Shown here one piece after another: positions 33,958-42,449 of a stretch of DNA of 64,000 nucleotides. The notes beneath the pieces are model-generated. The model made no database searches. It saw only the letters and a program-made list of their open reading frames with translations, and was not told where the DNA came from. The DNA is taken from contig NZ_FMHY01000002.1 in the NCBI RefSeq assembly GCF_900090225.1, forward strand, positions 1,736,001 through 1,800,000, written 5' to 3'. The position numbers were made by a program, and so were the translations under genes. Within the stretch, counting starts at the first letter, position 1, and each line of letters starts with the position of its first letter. The DNA is from Micromonospora eburnea (GTDB lineage Bacteria; Actinomycetota; Actinomycetes; Mycobacteriales; Micromonosporaceae).

Positions 33958-34584
33958 GTGCCGATTCTGATAGCCGAGGTCCGGACTGCTCGAGCACGTC
34001 GCTACCTCGCCCAGTTCTGCAAGCATGCCGCTGCCATGGGACGCGGCAGCCACACTCCCCGCATGCATCTGCACACCGAGACAGTCCGTCAGGACGTGCA
34101 GGTTGCCGCCGAATGGTCGGAGACTAGTGGCACGATCACCTTCACCCCGTGGGGCCAGGCCACACTCACGGCCGACAGCACAACGCTCACGTTGCGCATC
34201 GACAGCGCCGACGAGGATGGTCTGGCGCAGATCCGCGACATCATCACCCGCAACCTCGAGCGGTTCAGCCGACGGGACCCCCTGTCCGTGACCTGGCAGC
34301 GGCTCGACACTCCCGGCACCGCCCAGGTTCAGCACGCCGCCGGAACAACGCCTAAGCCCCGGCGCGGCTTTCGACGATCCCAGACGATCCTCCTCGCACT
34401 CGCCTCCGCTGTAGTCATCGGCCTGCACATCGGACTGGCGGGCACGGTCCTGGCCGAATCTCGGTGGACCGGCGTGGCCGTTAACGTCGCCGCCGCACTG
34501 GTCGTAGTCAAGATCGCGCTGGTCGTCTTGGCCCGCTTTGGAATCCGGCGCGGCAGGGAGCCGAAGAACTCCAACCGGAGGTAG
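33958..34584 (+). CDS. DUF2218 protein with two C-terminal membrane helices
   Basis: A 208-aa protein. Residues 1-110 match the DUF2218 pattern (ARRYLAQFCKHAAAM, GTITFTPWGQATLTADSTTLTLRIDSADEDGLAQIRDIITRNLERF). The usual protein is about 95-100 aa; here a linker and two helices (TILLALASAVVIGLHIGLAGTVLA, VAVNVAAALVVVKIALVVLARF) follow. GTG 33958 has GAAGGAG 6 nt upstream. DUF2218 genes often accompany metal or siderophore functions; the role here is unknown. Confidence 0.83.
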   Translation: MPILIAEVRTARARRYLAQFCKHAAAMGRGSHTPRMHLHTETVRQDVQVAAEWSETSGTITFTPWGQATLTADSTTLTLRIDSADEDGLAQIRDIITRNLERFSRRDPLSVTWQRLDTPGTAQVQHAAGTTPKPRRGFRRSQTILLALASAVVIGLHIGLAGTVLAESRWTGVAVNVAAALVVVKIALVVLARFGIRRGREPKNSNRR

Positions 34585-35008
34585 GCGGCACCGCGGCTCA
34601 CCACCACCGGCGAGGTGGTTTGCCTGCAGGCCCTGCGGGGCGATTGTAGCCTGTGGAACTGCCCGCCGGCTCAATACTCAGGCACTTGAGCGACCGAAGT
34701 CCTCGTCGGCACCTCGATGCCCGGGCGACTTCGGCGACAGGCCCGACCTCATTCGCGAACACCACCCGGCACCCACAGGTGTTGTAACGGCAAGCGGCCA
34801 ACCTCGGCGCAACCCGCGACATTTGCCACCGCGCCGGCATGTTCAGTCGACCTCGACAAGCTGTGGCCCGACGCGTCCGCTCCTCGGCCGCCTACGGCAC
34901 CCAACCCAGCCTCGCGCCCGACCCCGCGAGGGGGCGCCGACAGCAGCAGCCTACAGATGACCTTTCTACGGTGATCACTTAGTATTTGTGAGAGGGCGGT
35001 TCGGAGGG
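34585..35008. other. Intergenic region inside the island
   Basis: 424 nt between a plus-strand stop and a minus-strand stop. Short open frames occur but show no family resemblance or ribosome-binding sites. An AT-richer stretch near 34955-34995 is the only compositional feature. Confidence 0.5.
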
Positions 35009-35416
35009 TTAGGTCCTTTTCGGGGCGAGAGCGAAAACCCCGGGCTCGGTCTCGGTCAGAATCTGGCGGCTGACCAGGCGTTTCAGCCTCGCGCGGGCAC
35101 CTTCGACGTGCTTGGGTGAGGGCTCGACGCCGACGGCGATGCAGATGTCTTTGGCGCGCATCCCGGTGGGCGCGGCGTGGAGGACGGCTAGGATCTGCTG
35201 GTAGGGGGCGCTGGCGATGGTCGGATCCTCGGCCGTGAACTCGGCGGCGATCAGTGCTTGCAGGGTGGTGCGGGTGGTCGCCAGGTCGGCCAGTTCGCTG
35301 TCGATGCGGGTGAGTTCGGTGGTGAGCGTCGTGATCTGCTGGCGTAGCCGATCGGCGGTCTGACCTGCGGCGGTTTCGCGTTCGGCGATCAGGTCGAGGA
35401 TCGTGGTGATGTTCAC
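35009..35416 (-). CDS. Coiled-coil / winged-helix 135-aa protein
   Basis: The N-terminal coiled coil (AERETAAGQTADRLRQQITTLTTELTRIDSELADLATTRTTLQALI) is followed by a winged-helix-like domain (YQQILAVLHAAPTGMRAKDICIAVGVEPSPKHVEGARARLKRLVSRQILTETEPGVFAL). The start is GTG 35416. Likely a small DNA-binding protein, lying directly downstream of the IS5-type remnant. I recall similar proteins next to IS elements in actinomycetes; function unknown. Confidence 0.65.
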   Translation of the reverse strand: MNITTILDLIAERETAAGQTADRLRQQITTLTTELTRIDSELADLATTRTTLQALIAAEFTAEDPTIASAPYQQILAVLHAAPTGMRAKDICIAVGVEPSPKHVEGARARLKRLVSRQILTETEPGVFALAPKRT

Positions 35417-35449
35417 CGGTGCCGCCAGGATGGGGGTTGGTGCCGGTCG

Positions 35450-36243
35450 GCCGCCGGACCATGTTGGCCATCGACGCTCACAGCGTGCGGGACACCGATG
35501 ACTCCGGTCGGCTCTCGTACTCGCGGGCGAGGCGGCGGTGCAGCATCAGCGTGCCGTTGACCTGTTCGACGATCCACCGCTTGCGGACCGGCACGAACCC
35601 CTGGCCGGTGTCGGAGCGTTTGACGATCTCGACGTCGATGCCCAGGACGGCGCCGTGGACCGCGACGTCCTGTTTGAAGCCGGCGTCCACCCGGGCCCGG
35701 GTGACCGTTGGGGTGTGCTCGGCGACCTTGTCCAAGAGCTTGATCCCGATCGCGTTGTCGGTGATCGAAGCGGCGGCCACCACCACGGCGATGATCAGGC
35801 CGAGGGCATCCACGGCCAGGCCCCGCTTACGGCCCGGGCACTCGCTTCGCGGCGTCCTTACCGGTCGTCGCCACGGGCACGTGGTTGGCCGCGCGCAGCG
35901 ACTGGGTGTCCAACGCGACCGCGGTCGGGTCCTCCCGGCGGCCGGCCTTCTCCCTCGCCTGGCAGCGCAGCAGGTCATGGATCGCCTGGTCGGTGCCGTC
36001 GTCACGCCACAACGCGAAGTAGTAGTACGTCGCTGACTTCTGCGGCAGGTCGTGCGGCAGATACGCCCACTGACAGCCGGTCCGGTTCTGGTACAGGATC
36101 GCGTTCACGATCTCCCGCAGGTCGTAGTCGCCCTGATGACCCGAAACCGAGACGCGCTTGGCCTTCCACGCGTCCAGGAACGGGCCGATCAACGCCCACT
36201 GCTCGTCGGTGACATCACTGGGATACGGCTTTAGATCACCCAT
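35450..36243 (-). pseudogene. IS5-family transposase, frameshift and nonsense
   Basis: First frame from ATG 36243: DVTDEQWALIGPFLDAW (DUF4096-type start) to GKDAAKRV. An extra base in a CCCGGG run near 35838 ends it; the second frame continues GRKRGLAVDALGLIIAVVVAAASITD to HRRLAREYESRPESS. The two frames are related by a +1 shift, not the -1 of programmed IS frameshifting, and TGA at 35478 stands where TGG would allow the usual ending ANMVRR. The element is inactive. I could not fix the terminal inverted repeats. Confidence 0.8.
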
Positions 36244-36387
36244 GACCAGCCCAACGCCGCTAACAGCCAACGGTTATGACCAGGATTCACCTTCGAGGCA
36301 TCGAGCGGTTACGATTCGTGGTGAACCCGCAGGACGATCCCCAATCGGACTCAACCCGCAGACCAGATCAAAGATCTTCGAACCGCC

Positions 36388-36862
36388 CGCTGAGAAGAAA
36401 CCGATCAGCACCTATTCGCGTGGGGCGGCCAATATTGTCGGCGCGATGAAACGGCATCGCGTGCGTCGCCTCGCCGTGGTCAGCTCTGCTGGGGTCGCCC
36501 CGCACTCGTACTCCGATGGCGGGTTTCTGTTCAACCGAGTCCTACTGCCATACGTGACGCGGGTGCTGGGTAAGACGATGTACGACGACATGCGGCGGAT
36601 GGAAACGCTGGTCCGCGCCAGCGACCTGGACTGGACGATCGTGCGCCCGAACGGGCTCTACCACCTGCCGTCGCCCACCGACTACACCCTCGTCGAGGGC
36701 CACGCCGACGGCAGGTTCACCGCCCGTGTGGACCTGGCCGCCAGCATGCTGGCCCTGCTGGACGACGACCGCTACCTCCGCACCACCGTCAGCGTCATCA
36801 CCACCGTCGACAACCCCACCCTGCTCCAGTGGATCCGCCGCGAAGCACTCGCCAAGAGCTGA
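36388..36862 (+). pseudogene. NAD(P)H-binding (NmrA-like) protein, 5' truncated
   Basis: The C-terminal two thirds of an atypical SDR: ISTYSRGAANIVGAMKRHRVRRLAVVSSAGV, then YDDMRRMETLVRASDLDWTIVRPNGLY and the ending LLQWIRREALAKS. The N-terminal glycine-rich Rossmann motif is missing: upstream of about 36388 the frame runs into the IS5 remnant's flank. No start codon with a ribosome site lies in the homologous part. Confidence 0.8.
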
Positions 36863-37069
36863 GCCGATTCATCCGCATCGCTTCGAGGCGCTGGTAGCGG
36901 TCAGCGGATCCCCGCCCTCATCAACGCCGCCAACCCGCTCGGACGGTCTGCACGGATGTTGACCTGGCGTTGCAGCGTCCGCGAGGGTTGCGGCAAGTGT
37001 GTGCGCGGCTGGGACCGTGGACGTCAAGCACGCCGCCCGGGATGACCCAGGCTTCGTGCGGGCCCCGCG

Positions 37070-38010
37070 CTACGACGTGTCCCTGCCGTCCCAGGCCCGT
37101 GTGGCAGTGAGGCAGTTCGATGATGGGTCGGCCATGATGCGCTCCAGGGTGCGTTGGCCCATCCGACTCATGCCCGGGTTGCTGGCGACGTAGTACCAGA
37201 CCAGTCCCATCGCCTGTACGAAGGCCCATGCCTTACCGCGCTCCCATTCTGGCTCGTCGCAGCCGAGGTTTTCGCGGAGGACCCACCGTGGTCCGGCTTC
37301 CAGCAGATGCCAGGCACCTACGAGATCCAGAGCGGGATCGGCGGGTGCGAGCCCACCGACGTCAAGAACACCTCTCAGGCGCCCGCCGGACACCAGCACG
37401 TTGCCGGAAATGAGATCACCATGGGTCACCACGTCTCTGGCTGCGCCGCGCGGCTGCTCCCGCATGACCGCCCACATCTGGCGAAGCCGCGCCACGTCCA
37501 GAAGGTGCTCGCTTTGTTGGAAACAGGTCTCCATCCATGCGTCGTGCGATTGCAGGTCTCCACCCCGGCCGTTGCCACTGAAGGTCCGGCCGCGCGTATC
37601 GATCGCGCGCACCTCCCTGATGAACTCGGCCAAGTCACGCGCGAACGTGACCGAATGGCCGGGGTCCTCGTCGGTGGCCACCGTGCCCGGTATCCAGGTC
37701 TGCACGGACCATGGAAGCTCGTAGCCTTCCCCAGGTTCACCGATCGCGACCGGTTCGGGCGTGGGGAACCGGGTCCGACCGAGCAGCTCACGAGCCGCCT
37801 CCGCTTCGGATTCCAGCCAGCGGCGCGTCGCTCGACGCCCCGAGACTCCAACGGGAACCGGGCCGCGAACTGCCCACCGATACGGAAGATGGCGTTGACG
37901 GTCCCCTGGGAAGCGACGGGCCGGATGGGTAGGCCGTGCCATTCGGGAAACTGCTCATCTACAAGCTTGCGGACAGTCTCAAGGGTTACGGTCAGCTGAT
38001 CGGCATGCAT
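37070..38010 (-). pseudogene. Aminoglycoside phosphotransferase-family kinase, frameshifted
   Basis: Starts at ATG 38010 (MHADQLTVTLETVRKLVDEQFPEW, then GTVNAIFRIGGQFAARFPLE) and is thrown out of frame between about 37875 and 37830. The second frame gives WLESEAEAARELLG, ELPWSVQTWIPG and the catalytic VVTHGDLISGNVLV and VLDVGGLAPADPALDLVGAWH, to the stop at 37070. The catalytic Asp and the metal-binding Asp are both present, so one base would restore an APH-like enzyme of about 305 aa. A sequencing error cannot be excluded. Confidence 0.8.
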
Positions 38011-38222
38011 CTGCACCCCGCGAGCGTCGCGTCCAGCGCCCGGCGGCCGCAACCCAGTTAGCCGCGTCTGTTGAGCCACTACGACCGCGACGTGGATGCG
38101 ACAAGGCGACATGATCGCGGCAGCTCAAAGTCAACCCGATACGGGTGCACAGCGACGTCCGGAATGACAGGGGGCGCGAGAGTTCATACAATCCACCTGT
38201 CGTGGGCAGTGTGTGGAAGGCC

Positions 38223-38519
38223 TTAGCCAGCGGCTTTGGCGATGATGCGATTCATCTCCTCTCGACCGAAGGCCCGCATGGTCGTGGTACGGACGTTGCC
38301 CGCCCCGCCGAGCTGCAGGAACGCCGCGGTGGCGGTTTCGTCGTCGGGTGCCTCGACGACGGCCACGAGGTCGTAGGGACCGACGGTCCAGTAAATGTTC
38401 ATGAGATTCGCCCCGAGATTCTGGGTCGCTGTGGCGAAGGCCTCGGCGCGCTTCGCGGTGTCCTTGTAGCCTCGGATCCCCTGATCGGTCCAGTTCAGCA
38501 ACGCGACATACGTCGGCAT
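38223..38519 (-). CDS. GYD-domain protein
   Basis: A 98-aa protein of the GYD family: MPTYVALLNWTDQGIRGYKDT, then NIYWTVGPYDLVAVVEAPDDETATAAFL. The typical length is 95-105 aa. Ferredoxin-like fold, function unknown. GGAGGTGAAGGAC precedes ATG 38519. The dyad ATTATG-GG-CATAAT at 38559-38572 lies in its promoter region. Confidence 0.9.
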   Translation of the reverse strand: MPTYVALLNWTDQGIRGYKDTAKRAEAFATATQNLGANLMNIYWTVGPYDLVAVVEAPDDETATAAFLQLGGAGNVRTTTMRAFGREEMNRIIAKAAG

Positions 38520-38660
38520 GGTCCTTCACCTCCATGAAGAGACCTCATCGTAGGGCTGATTATGGGCATAATGGCCGGAATCCACCTCAAGTACGCATCA
38601 GAGCGAGTGAGGTTGCGTCCACGGGAGTGGTGTACGACTTGCCCGTGATGGGCGTGTTGC

Positions 38661-40012
38661 GTAGATGAGAGACGGCCATCGCGTCGATCCTTCAAGACGA
38701 CCAAGTCAGAGAAGGAAGAAGAGGACGCGATGGCCGCTTCAGCGAGTGTGAACCCTGTTGACCTGCTGCGCGAGCAGATCGAGGGCGCGTCGCCTGATGT
38801 GTTGCAGGCGATGGTGAAGACGTTCGCGCAGGCGTTGATGTCCGCCGAGGCGGACGCGGTCTGCGGCGCGGGATATGGGCAGCGCAGCGATGAGCGGGTG
38901 AACTCCCGCAACGGTTACCGGCATCGGGAGTGGGACACCCGCGCCGGGACGATCGACCTGGCGATCCCGAAGCTGCGGCACGGCAGCTACTTTCCGGAGT
39001 GGTTGCTCACCCACCGGCGGCGGGCCGAGCAGGCCTTGGTCTCGGTCGTGGCCACGAGTTACCTGCTGGGGGTGTCGACGCGGCGGGTGGAGAAGCTGGT
39101 CGAGCAGCTCGGGATCCGGCAGCTGTCGAAGTCGCAGGTCTCGGAGATGGCCGCCCACCTGGACGCGCAGGTCGAGGCGTTCCGCAACCGGCCCTTGGAC
39201 TCAGGGCATTACACGTTCGTGTGGATGGACGCGCTGACGATGAAGGTCCGCGAAGCCGGTCGCACCGTCAACGTCCACGCGCTGATCGCTGTCGGCGTCA
39301 ACGCTGACGGCCAACGCGAAGTCCTCGGCCTCGACGTCGCCTCCGACGAAGACGGCGCCGGCTGGCTGGCGTTCCTGCGATCGTTGACCGCCCGCGGCCT
39401 GTCCGGTGTCCGCCTGGTCATCTCCGACGCCCACGCAGGCCTGGTGCATGCCATCGGGGCGGCTCTGCCCGGGGCCTCGTGGCAGCGGTGCAGGACCCAT
39501 TACCTGCGCAACCTGCTGACCAAGGTGCCGAAGTCCGCGCAGCCGTGGATCGCCACCCTCGTCCGGACGATCTTCGACCAGCCCGACGCCGACGCCGTCC
39601 GCGCCCAGTTCGACAGGGTCGTGACCACCATCGAAGCGAAGTTCCCGGCCGCGGCCGAGCACCTCGATGCCGCCCGCGACGACCTCCTGGCGTTCACCGG
39701 CTTCCCGCGTGAGATCTGGCGCCAGATCTGGTCCAACAATCCTCAGGAGCGACTGAACAAGGAGATTCGCCGCCGCACCGACGTCGTCGGGATCTTCCCC
39801 AACCGGCCGGCGATCATCCGCCTCGTGGGCGCAGTCCTGGCCGAGCAGACCGACGAATGGACCGAAGGACGCCGCTACATGGGCCTGGAACTACTGGCCA
39901 AAGCCCGCCTGATCACCGTCGACACCAGCCAACACGACACCGACCAGCCCGACGCGGCGCCGATCGCCGCATAGCATCAGAACGGATCACGCGATGGCCG
40001 TCTCTTACACCA
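38661..40012 (+). mobile_element. IS256-family insertion sequence
   Basis: Terminal inverted repeats with the 17-bp core AGAGACGGCCATCGCGT at 38668-38684 and its exact complement at 39989-40005; similarity continues imperfectly on both sides. They enclose one transposase gene. The outer limits are estimates, and I could not identify the 8-9-bp target duplication. Confidence 0.82.
38730..39974 (+). CDS. IS256-family transposase
   Basis: A 414-aa, full-length mutator-type transposase. DDE residues: D167 in VWMDALTMK, D233 in VISDAHAG, and E340 in NNPQERLNKEIRRRTDVVGIFPN. The C/H motif is WQRCRTHYLRN. GAGAAGGAAGAAGAGGA precedes ATG 38730. No disabling change is visible, so the element is probably still active, the only one in the island that is. 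Confidence 0.95.
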   Translation: MAASASVNPVDLLREQIEGASPDVLQAMVKTFAQALMSAEADAVCGAGYGQRSDERVNSRNGYRHREWDTRAGTIDLAIPKLRHGSYFPEWLLTHRRRAEQALVSVVATSYLLGVSTRRVEKLVEQLGIRQLSKSQVSEMAAHLDAQVEAFRNRPLDSGHYTFVWMDALTMKVREAGRTVNVHALIAVGVNADGQREVLGLDVASDEDGAGWLAFLRSLTARGLSGVRLVISDAHAGLVHAIGAALPGASWQRCRTHYLRNLLTKVPKSAQPWIATLVRTIFDQPDADAVRAQFDRVVTTIEAKFPAAAEHLDAARDDLLAFTGFPREIWRQIWSNNPQERLNKEIRRRTDVVGIFPNRPAIIRLVGAVLAEQTDEWTEGRRYMGLELLAKARLITVDTSQHDTDQPDAAPIAA

Positions 40013-40161
40013 CCAGCGCGGACGTGACCGCGAGTGATGCGAGCGATCACAGGATGGCGGCTCGCCCGGCGAGCTGGGCCTAGTACTCCAACGTCACTTG
40101 GCTTCGGCGTTGGGCGTGGCGTGGGCATGAGGACGGCCACCGCGTTGATCATCGATGGTTT

Positions 40162-41175
40162 GTGAGGACAACCGAAGATCGTGCGGTGGCCGTGGGCCAC
40201 AGCCTAGACCTTGATCGGTGGCGGGTCATCCTGGACGAGGCGGTGACGCGTGTCGCTGACCGGTTCGTGCGGGCAGAACCGCGCCGGACGGCCGGACAGT
40301 TCGTGGAAGGGCTGCTGTCGGGCGTGGAGCGTAAGACCTGCTGGTCCCTGGCGGAACGGGCGGGTCACGCCGATCCGCAGGCGATGCAGCGGCTGCTGCG
40401 TACGGCGGTGTGGGACGCCGACGCCGTCCGAGACGACATCCAGGCATGGCTGATCGAGCAGCTCGGCCACCCCGACGGTGTCCTGGTCATTGACGAGACA
40501 GGCTTCCTCAAGAAAGGGGTGTGCTCAGTCGGGGTCCAGCGGCAGTACACCGGCACCGCCGGTCGCATCGAGAACAGCCAGGTCGGGGTGTTCCTTGCCT
40601 ACGTGTCACCCGCGGGCCGCGCGCTGATCGACCGCAGGCTCTACCTACCCGAGACGACCTGGTGCGACCGTCCCGACCGGCTTGCCGCCGCCGGCGTCCC
40701 CGAGGTCGTTGAGTTCGCGACGAAACCGGCGCTGGCCCGGCAGATGATCGCCGACGCGTTGAACGCCGGCGTCCCGTTCGGGTGGGTGACCGGCGACGAG
40801 GTCTACGGCGCCGACCCCGACCTACGCGCTGACCTCGAACAGCACGGGATCGGCTACGTCCTGGCCGTGGGCTGTGACCGGCGGGTGGCGGTCAACGACG
40901 GCCGCACCCTCGTGCGTGTCGATGACCTCGCCGAGCGGATCCCCACCAGCGAGTGGCAGCTGCACAGTTGCGGGCCGGGCGCGAAGGGTCCCCGCGACTA
41001 CTTGTGGGCCTGGATCACCACCGCCACCGGATCGGGTGAGCATCGGTGGCTGCTCATCCGCCGCAACCGGACCACCGGCGAGCTGGCCTTCTACCTGTGC
41101 TGGGCGCCTCGCCCGGTGCCGTTGCACACCCTCGTGACCGTGGCCGGCTCTCGCTGGAGCATCGAGGAGTTGTGA
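40162..41175 (+). pseudogene. IS701-type transposase, C-terminally truncated
   Basis: 337 aa from GTG 40162. RNase H-fold DDE: D111 (VLVIDETGFLKKG), D212 (WVTGDEVYGADP) and E335 (RWSIEEL). Family members run about 60-100 residues beyond RWSIEE; here a stop follows at once and the downstream DNA is unrelated, so a recombination removed the 3' end. Starts 150 nt after the IS256 end. Confidence 0.8.
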
Positions 41176-41286
41176 GGTTCCCCCGGTAGCTCGGAGAACA
41201 TCACGGGATGGCTGAGGCGCAGCGGGCGGGGGCGCGGTGACAGTCCCAAAGCGGGTAAGGCTGCCACTTAGGGGCAAAGAAATCTC

Positions 41287-41316
41287 TTGACTTAGATATT
41301 TCCTGGCATCTAAGCT
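41287..41316 (+). promoter_or_regulatory. Promoter and 7-bp inverted repeat before the 116-aa gene
   Basis: TTGACT (41287-41292), 18 bp, TAAGCT (41311-41316), 7 nt before GTG 41324, suggests a leaderless transcript. CTTAGAT (41291-41297) and ATCTAAG (41308-41314) form a perfect inverted repeat across the spacer that would block polymerase if bound. Confidence 0.55.
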
Positions 41317-41323
41317 TCTTCAT

Positions 41324-41674
41324 GTGGCGAGCACATATGACGAACTCAGGGACGCCGTCGAGGACTCGGGCGGCTTGTACGTGACGCACATGGCGGAGCT
41401 GCGAGACATTCGCGGCGCCGGGCGACTCTCGACTGGCATCTGCGCCGCAATCAGCGATGACCTCGCCTCGCACGGCCTGGGGCACCTCCCTCCGGATCTC
41501 CCCACCAGCCAGTGGGAGGAGGCACGCATCTACCGGCTGGGCAGCCCGATCGCGTCCGTAGTGACCGCGATCCTCTATCCGTCGGAGGCGGGCGACAAGA
41601 CGCTCCGTAACCTCGCAGAGGACAACCCCCGGGAGATCTTGCAGCGCGTCCGGGAGCTGGTCAGCGAAGCCTGA
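41324..41674 (+). CDS. Unrecognised 116-aa protein at the island's right end
   Basis: Starts at GTG 41324 (MASTYDELRDAVEDSGGLYVTHMAELRDIRGAGRLSTGICAAISDDLASHGLGHLP). It is soluble, helical and acidic, with no family I recognise. The region RLGSPIASVVTAILYPSEAGDKTLRNLAEDN is the most ordered-looking. It has its own promoter with an operator-like dyad and lies 140 nt from the right attachment repeat, where accessory or maintenance genes of integrated elements often sit. Confidence 0.65.
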   Translation: MASTYDELRDAVEDSGGLYVTHMAELRDIRGAGRLSTGICAAISDDLASHGLGHLPPDLPTSQWEEARIYRLGSPIASVVTAILYPSEAGDKTLRNLAEDNPREILQRVRELVSEA

Positions 41675-41814
41675 GCAGCAACGACGGTTCAGCGTGTGGG
41701 TGACGAACTGAGTGACAACGTCCGCGATCAGCGCCGGACTCCCGCGGACGGCGGCGGACCGTTCGAGCAGGTGAAGCGGACATCTCGGCCAGCTCACTGA
41801 CGCCCGATCATTCC

Positions 41815-41857
41815 TTCACACCGAAGAGGTCACTGGTTCGATCCCAGTGTCGCCCAC
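41815..41857 (+). other. attR: duplicated 3' part of tRNA-Val
   Basis: Copy of 31578-31620 with one difference (G for A at 41849). It is not preceded by a tRNA 5' half, so it is a pure attachment repeat. It is followed by ACGC rather than an encoded CCA. Confidence 0.9.
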
Positions 41858-41864
41858 GCAGGTC

Positions 41865-41898
41865 AAAGGCCACGTCCCGGCTTCGGGAGGTGGCCTTT
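41865..41898. terminator. Terminator stranded beside attR
   Basis: AAAGGCCAC / GTGGCCTTT, a perfect 9-bp stem followed by TCT, 8 nt beyond the attachment repeat. By position it may be the original tRNA-Val terminator, now about 10 kb from the gene. Confidence 0.65.
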
Positions 41899-41920
41899 CT
41901 GCTGTCATACAGCAGTCCGG

Positions 41921-42185
41921 TCATCGGGTCAGTGAGTCGCCGAGCCGCTTGAGGGCTTCTCTCGTCGCCTTCGATGAGACCTGGGTGTAGATCGCCATCG
42001 TTATTGAGAATCTTGCGTGCCGGAGTTCTTCTGGCGTCGTGGGCGGTGATCGGCTTGGCGCTTGCTCTCTCGCACCTGGTCTGCGAGGAGCGTTGGAAGT
42101 TGCGCGGCTCGATCGGTGTGCCGTGGCGGGTGGTGAAGACGATGGCAATTTGGTCCGGCTGTCTGTGATCGTTTACCCCATGATC
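41921..42185 (-). pseudogene. Tyrosine integrase remnant
   Basis: Minus-strand reading from about 42185 gives QPDQIAIVFTTRHGTPIEPRNF and PITAHDARR, the catalytic HxxR box. A deletion of roughly 17-18 codons then joins it, in another frame, to LRHARFSITMAIYTQVSSKATREALKRLGDSLTR with the catalytic Tyr, ending at 41921. This is the end of a phage/ICE-type integrase, next to but outside the attR repeat. The N-terminal half is gone. Confidence 0.8.
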
Positions 42186-42449
42186 CGCGCCGCCTCGGCT
42201 GACCTAGCCAGCCCTACGCAAGTACTTCTGTTCGCCGTTGGCTGGGCTTTTATGGGGACCGTGGGGATCATCGCGGGCCTGGTTGAGCTGCGGGATCGCG
42301 AGGCACGTCGACCGTCGAGCCTGCCGCGATGGTTGAGGTCATCGCCTTGGCTCGCAAGCCCGAGGCTGATGATCTTCGTCTCCTCCTTAGGCGTTGTCGT
42401 TGCGCTGGTTCTTGCGGTGCTCGGGCTGATCCGCCTCACGAACGAATGA
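42180..42449 (+). CDS. Small two-helix membrane protein
   Basis: 89 aa from ATG 42180: TM1 QVLLFAVGWAFMGTVGIIAGLVEL, basic loop RDREARRPSSLPRWLRSS, TM2 LMIFVSSLGVVVALVLAVLGLI. A credible membrane protein by composition, but no ribosome site is clear. No family recognised. It begins where the integrase remnant ends. Confidence 0.5.
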   Translation: MIRAASADLASPTQVLLFAVGWAFMGTVGIIAGLVELRDREARRPSSLPRWLRSSPWLASPRLMIFVSSLGVVVALVLAVLGLIRLTNE

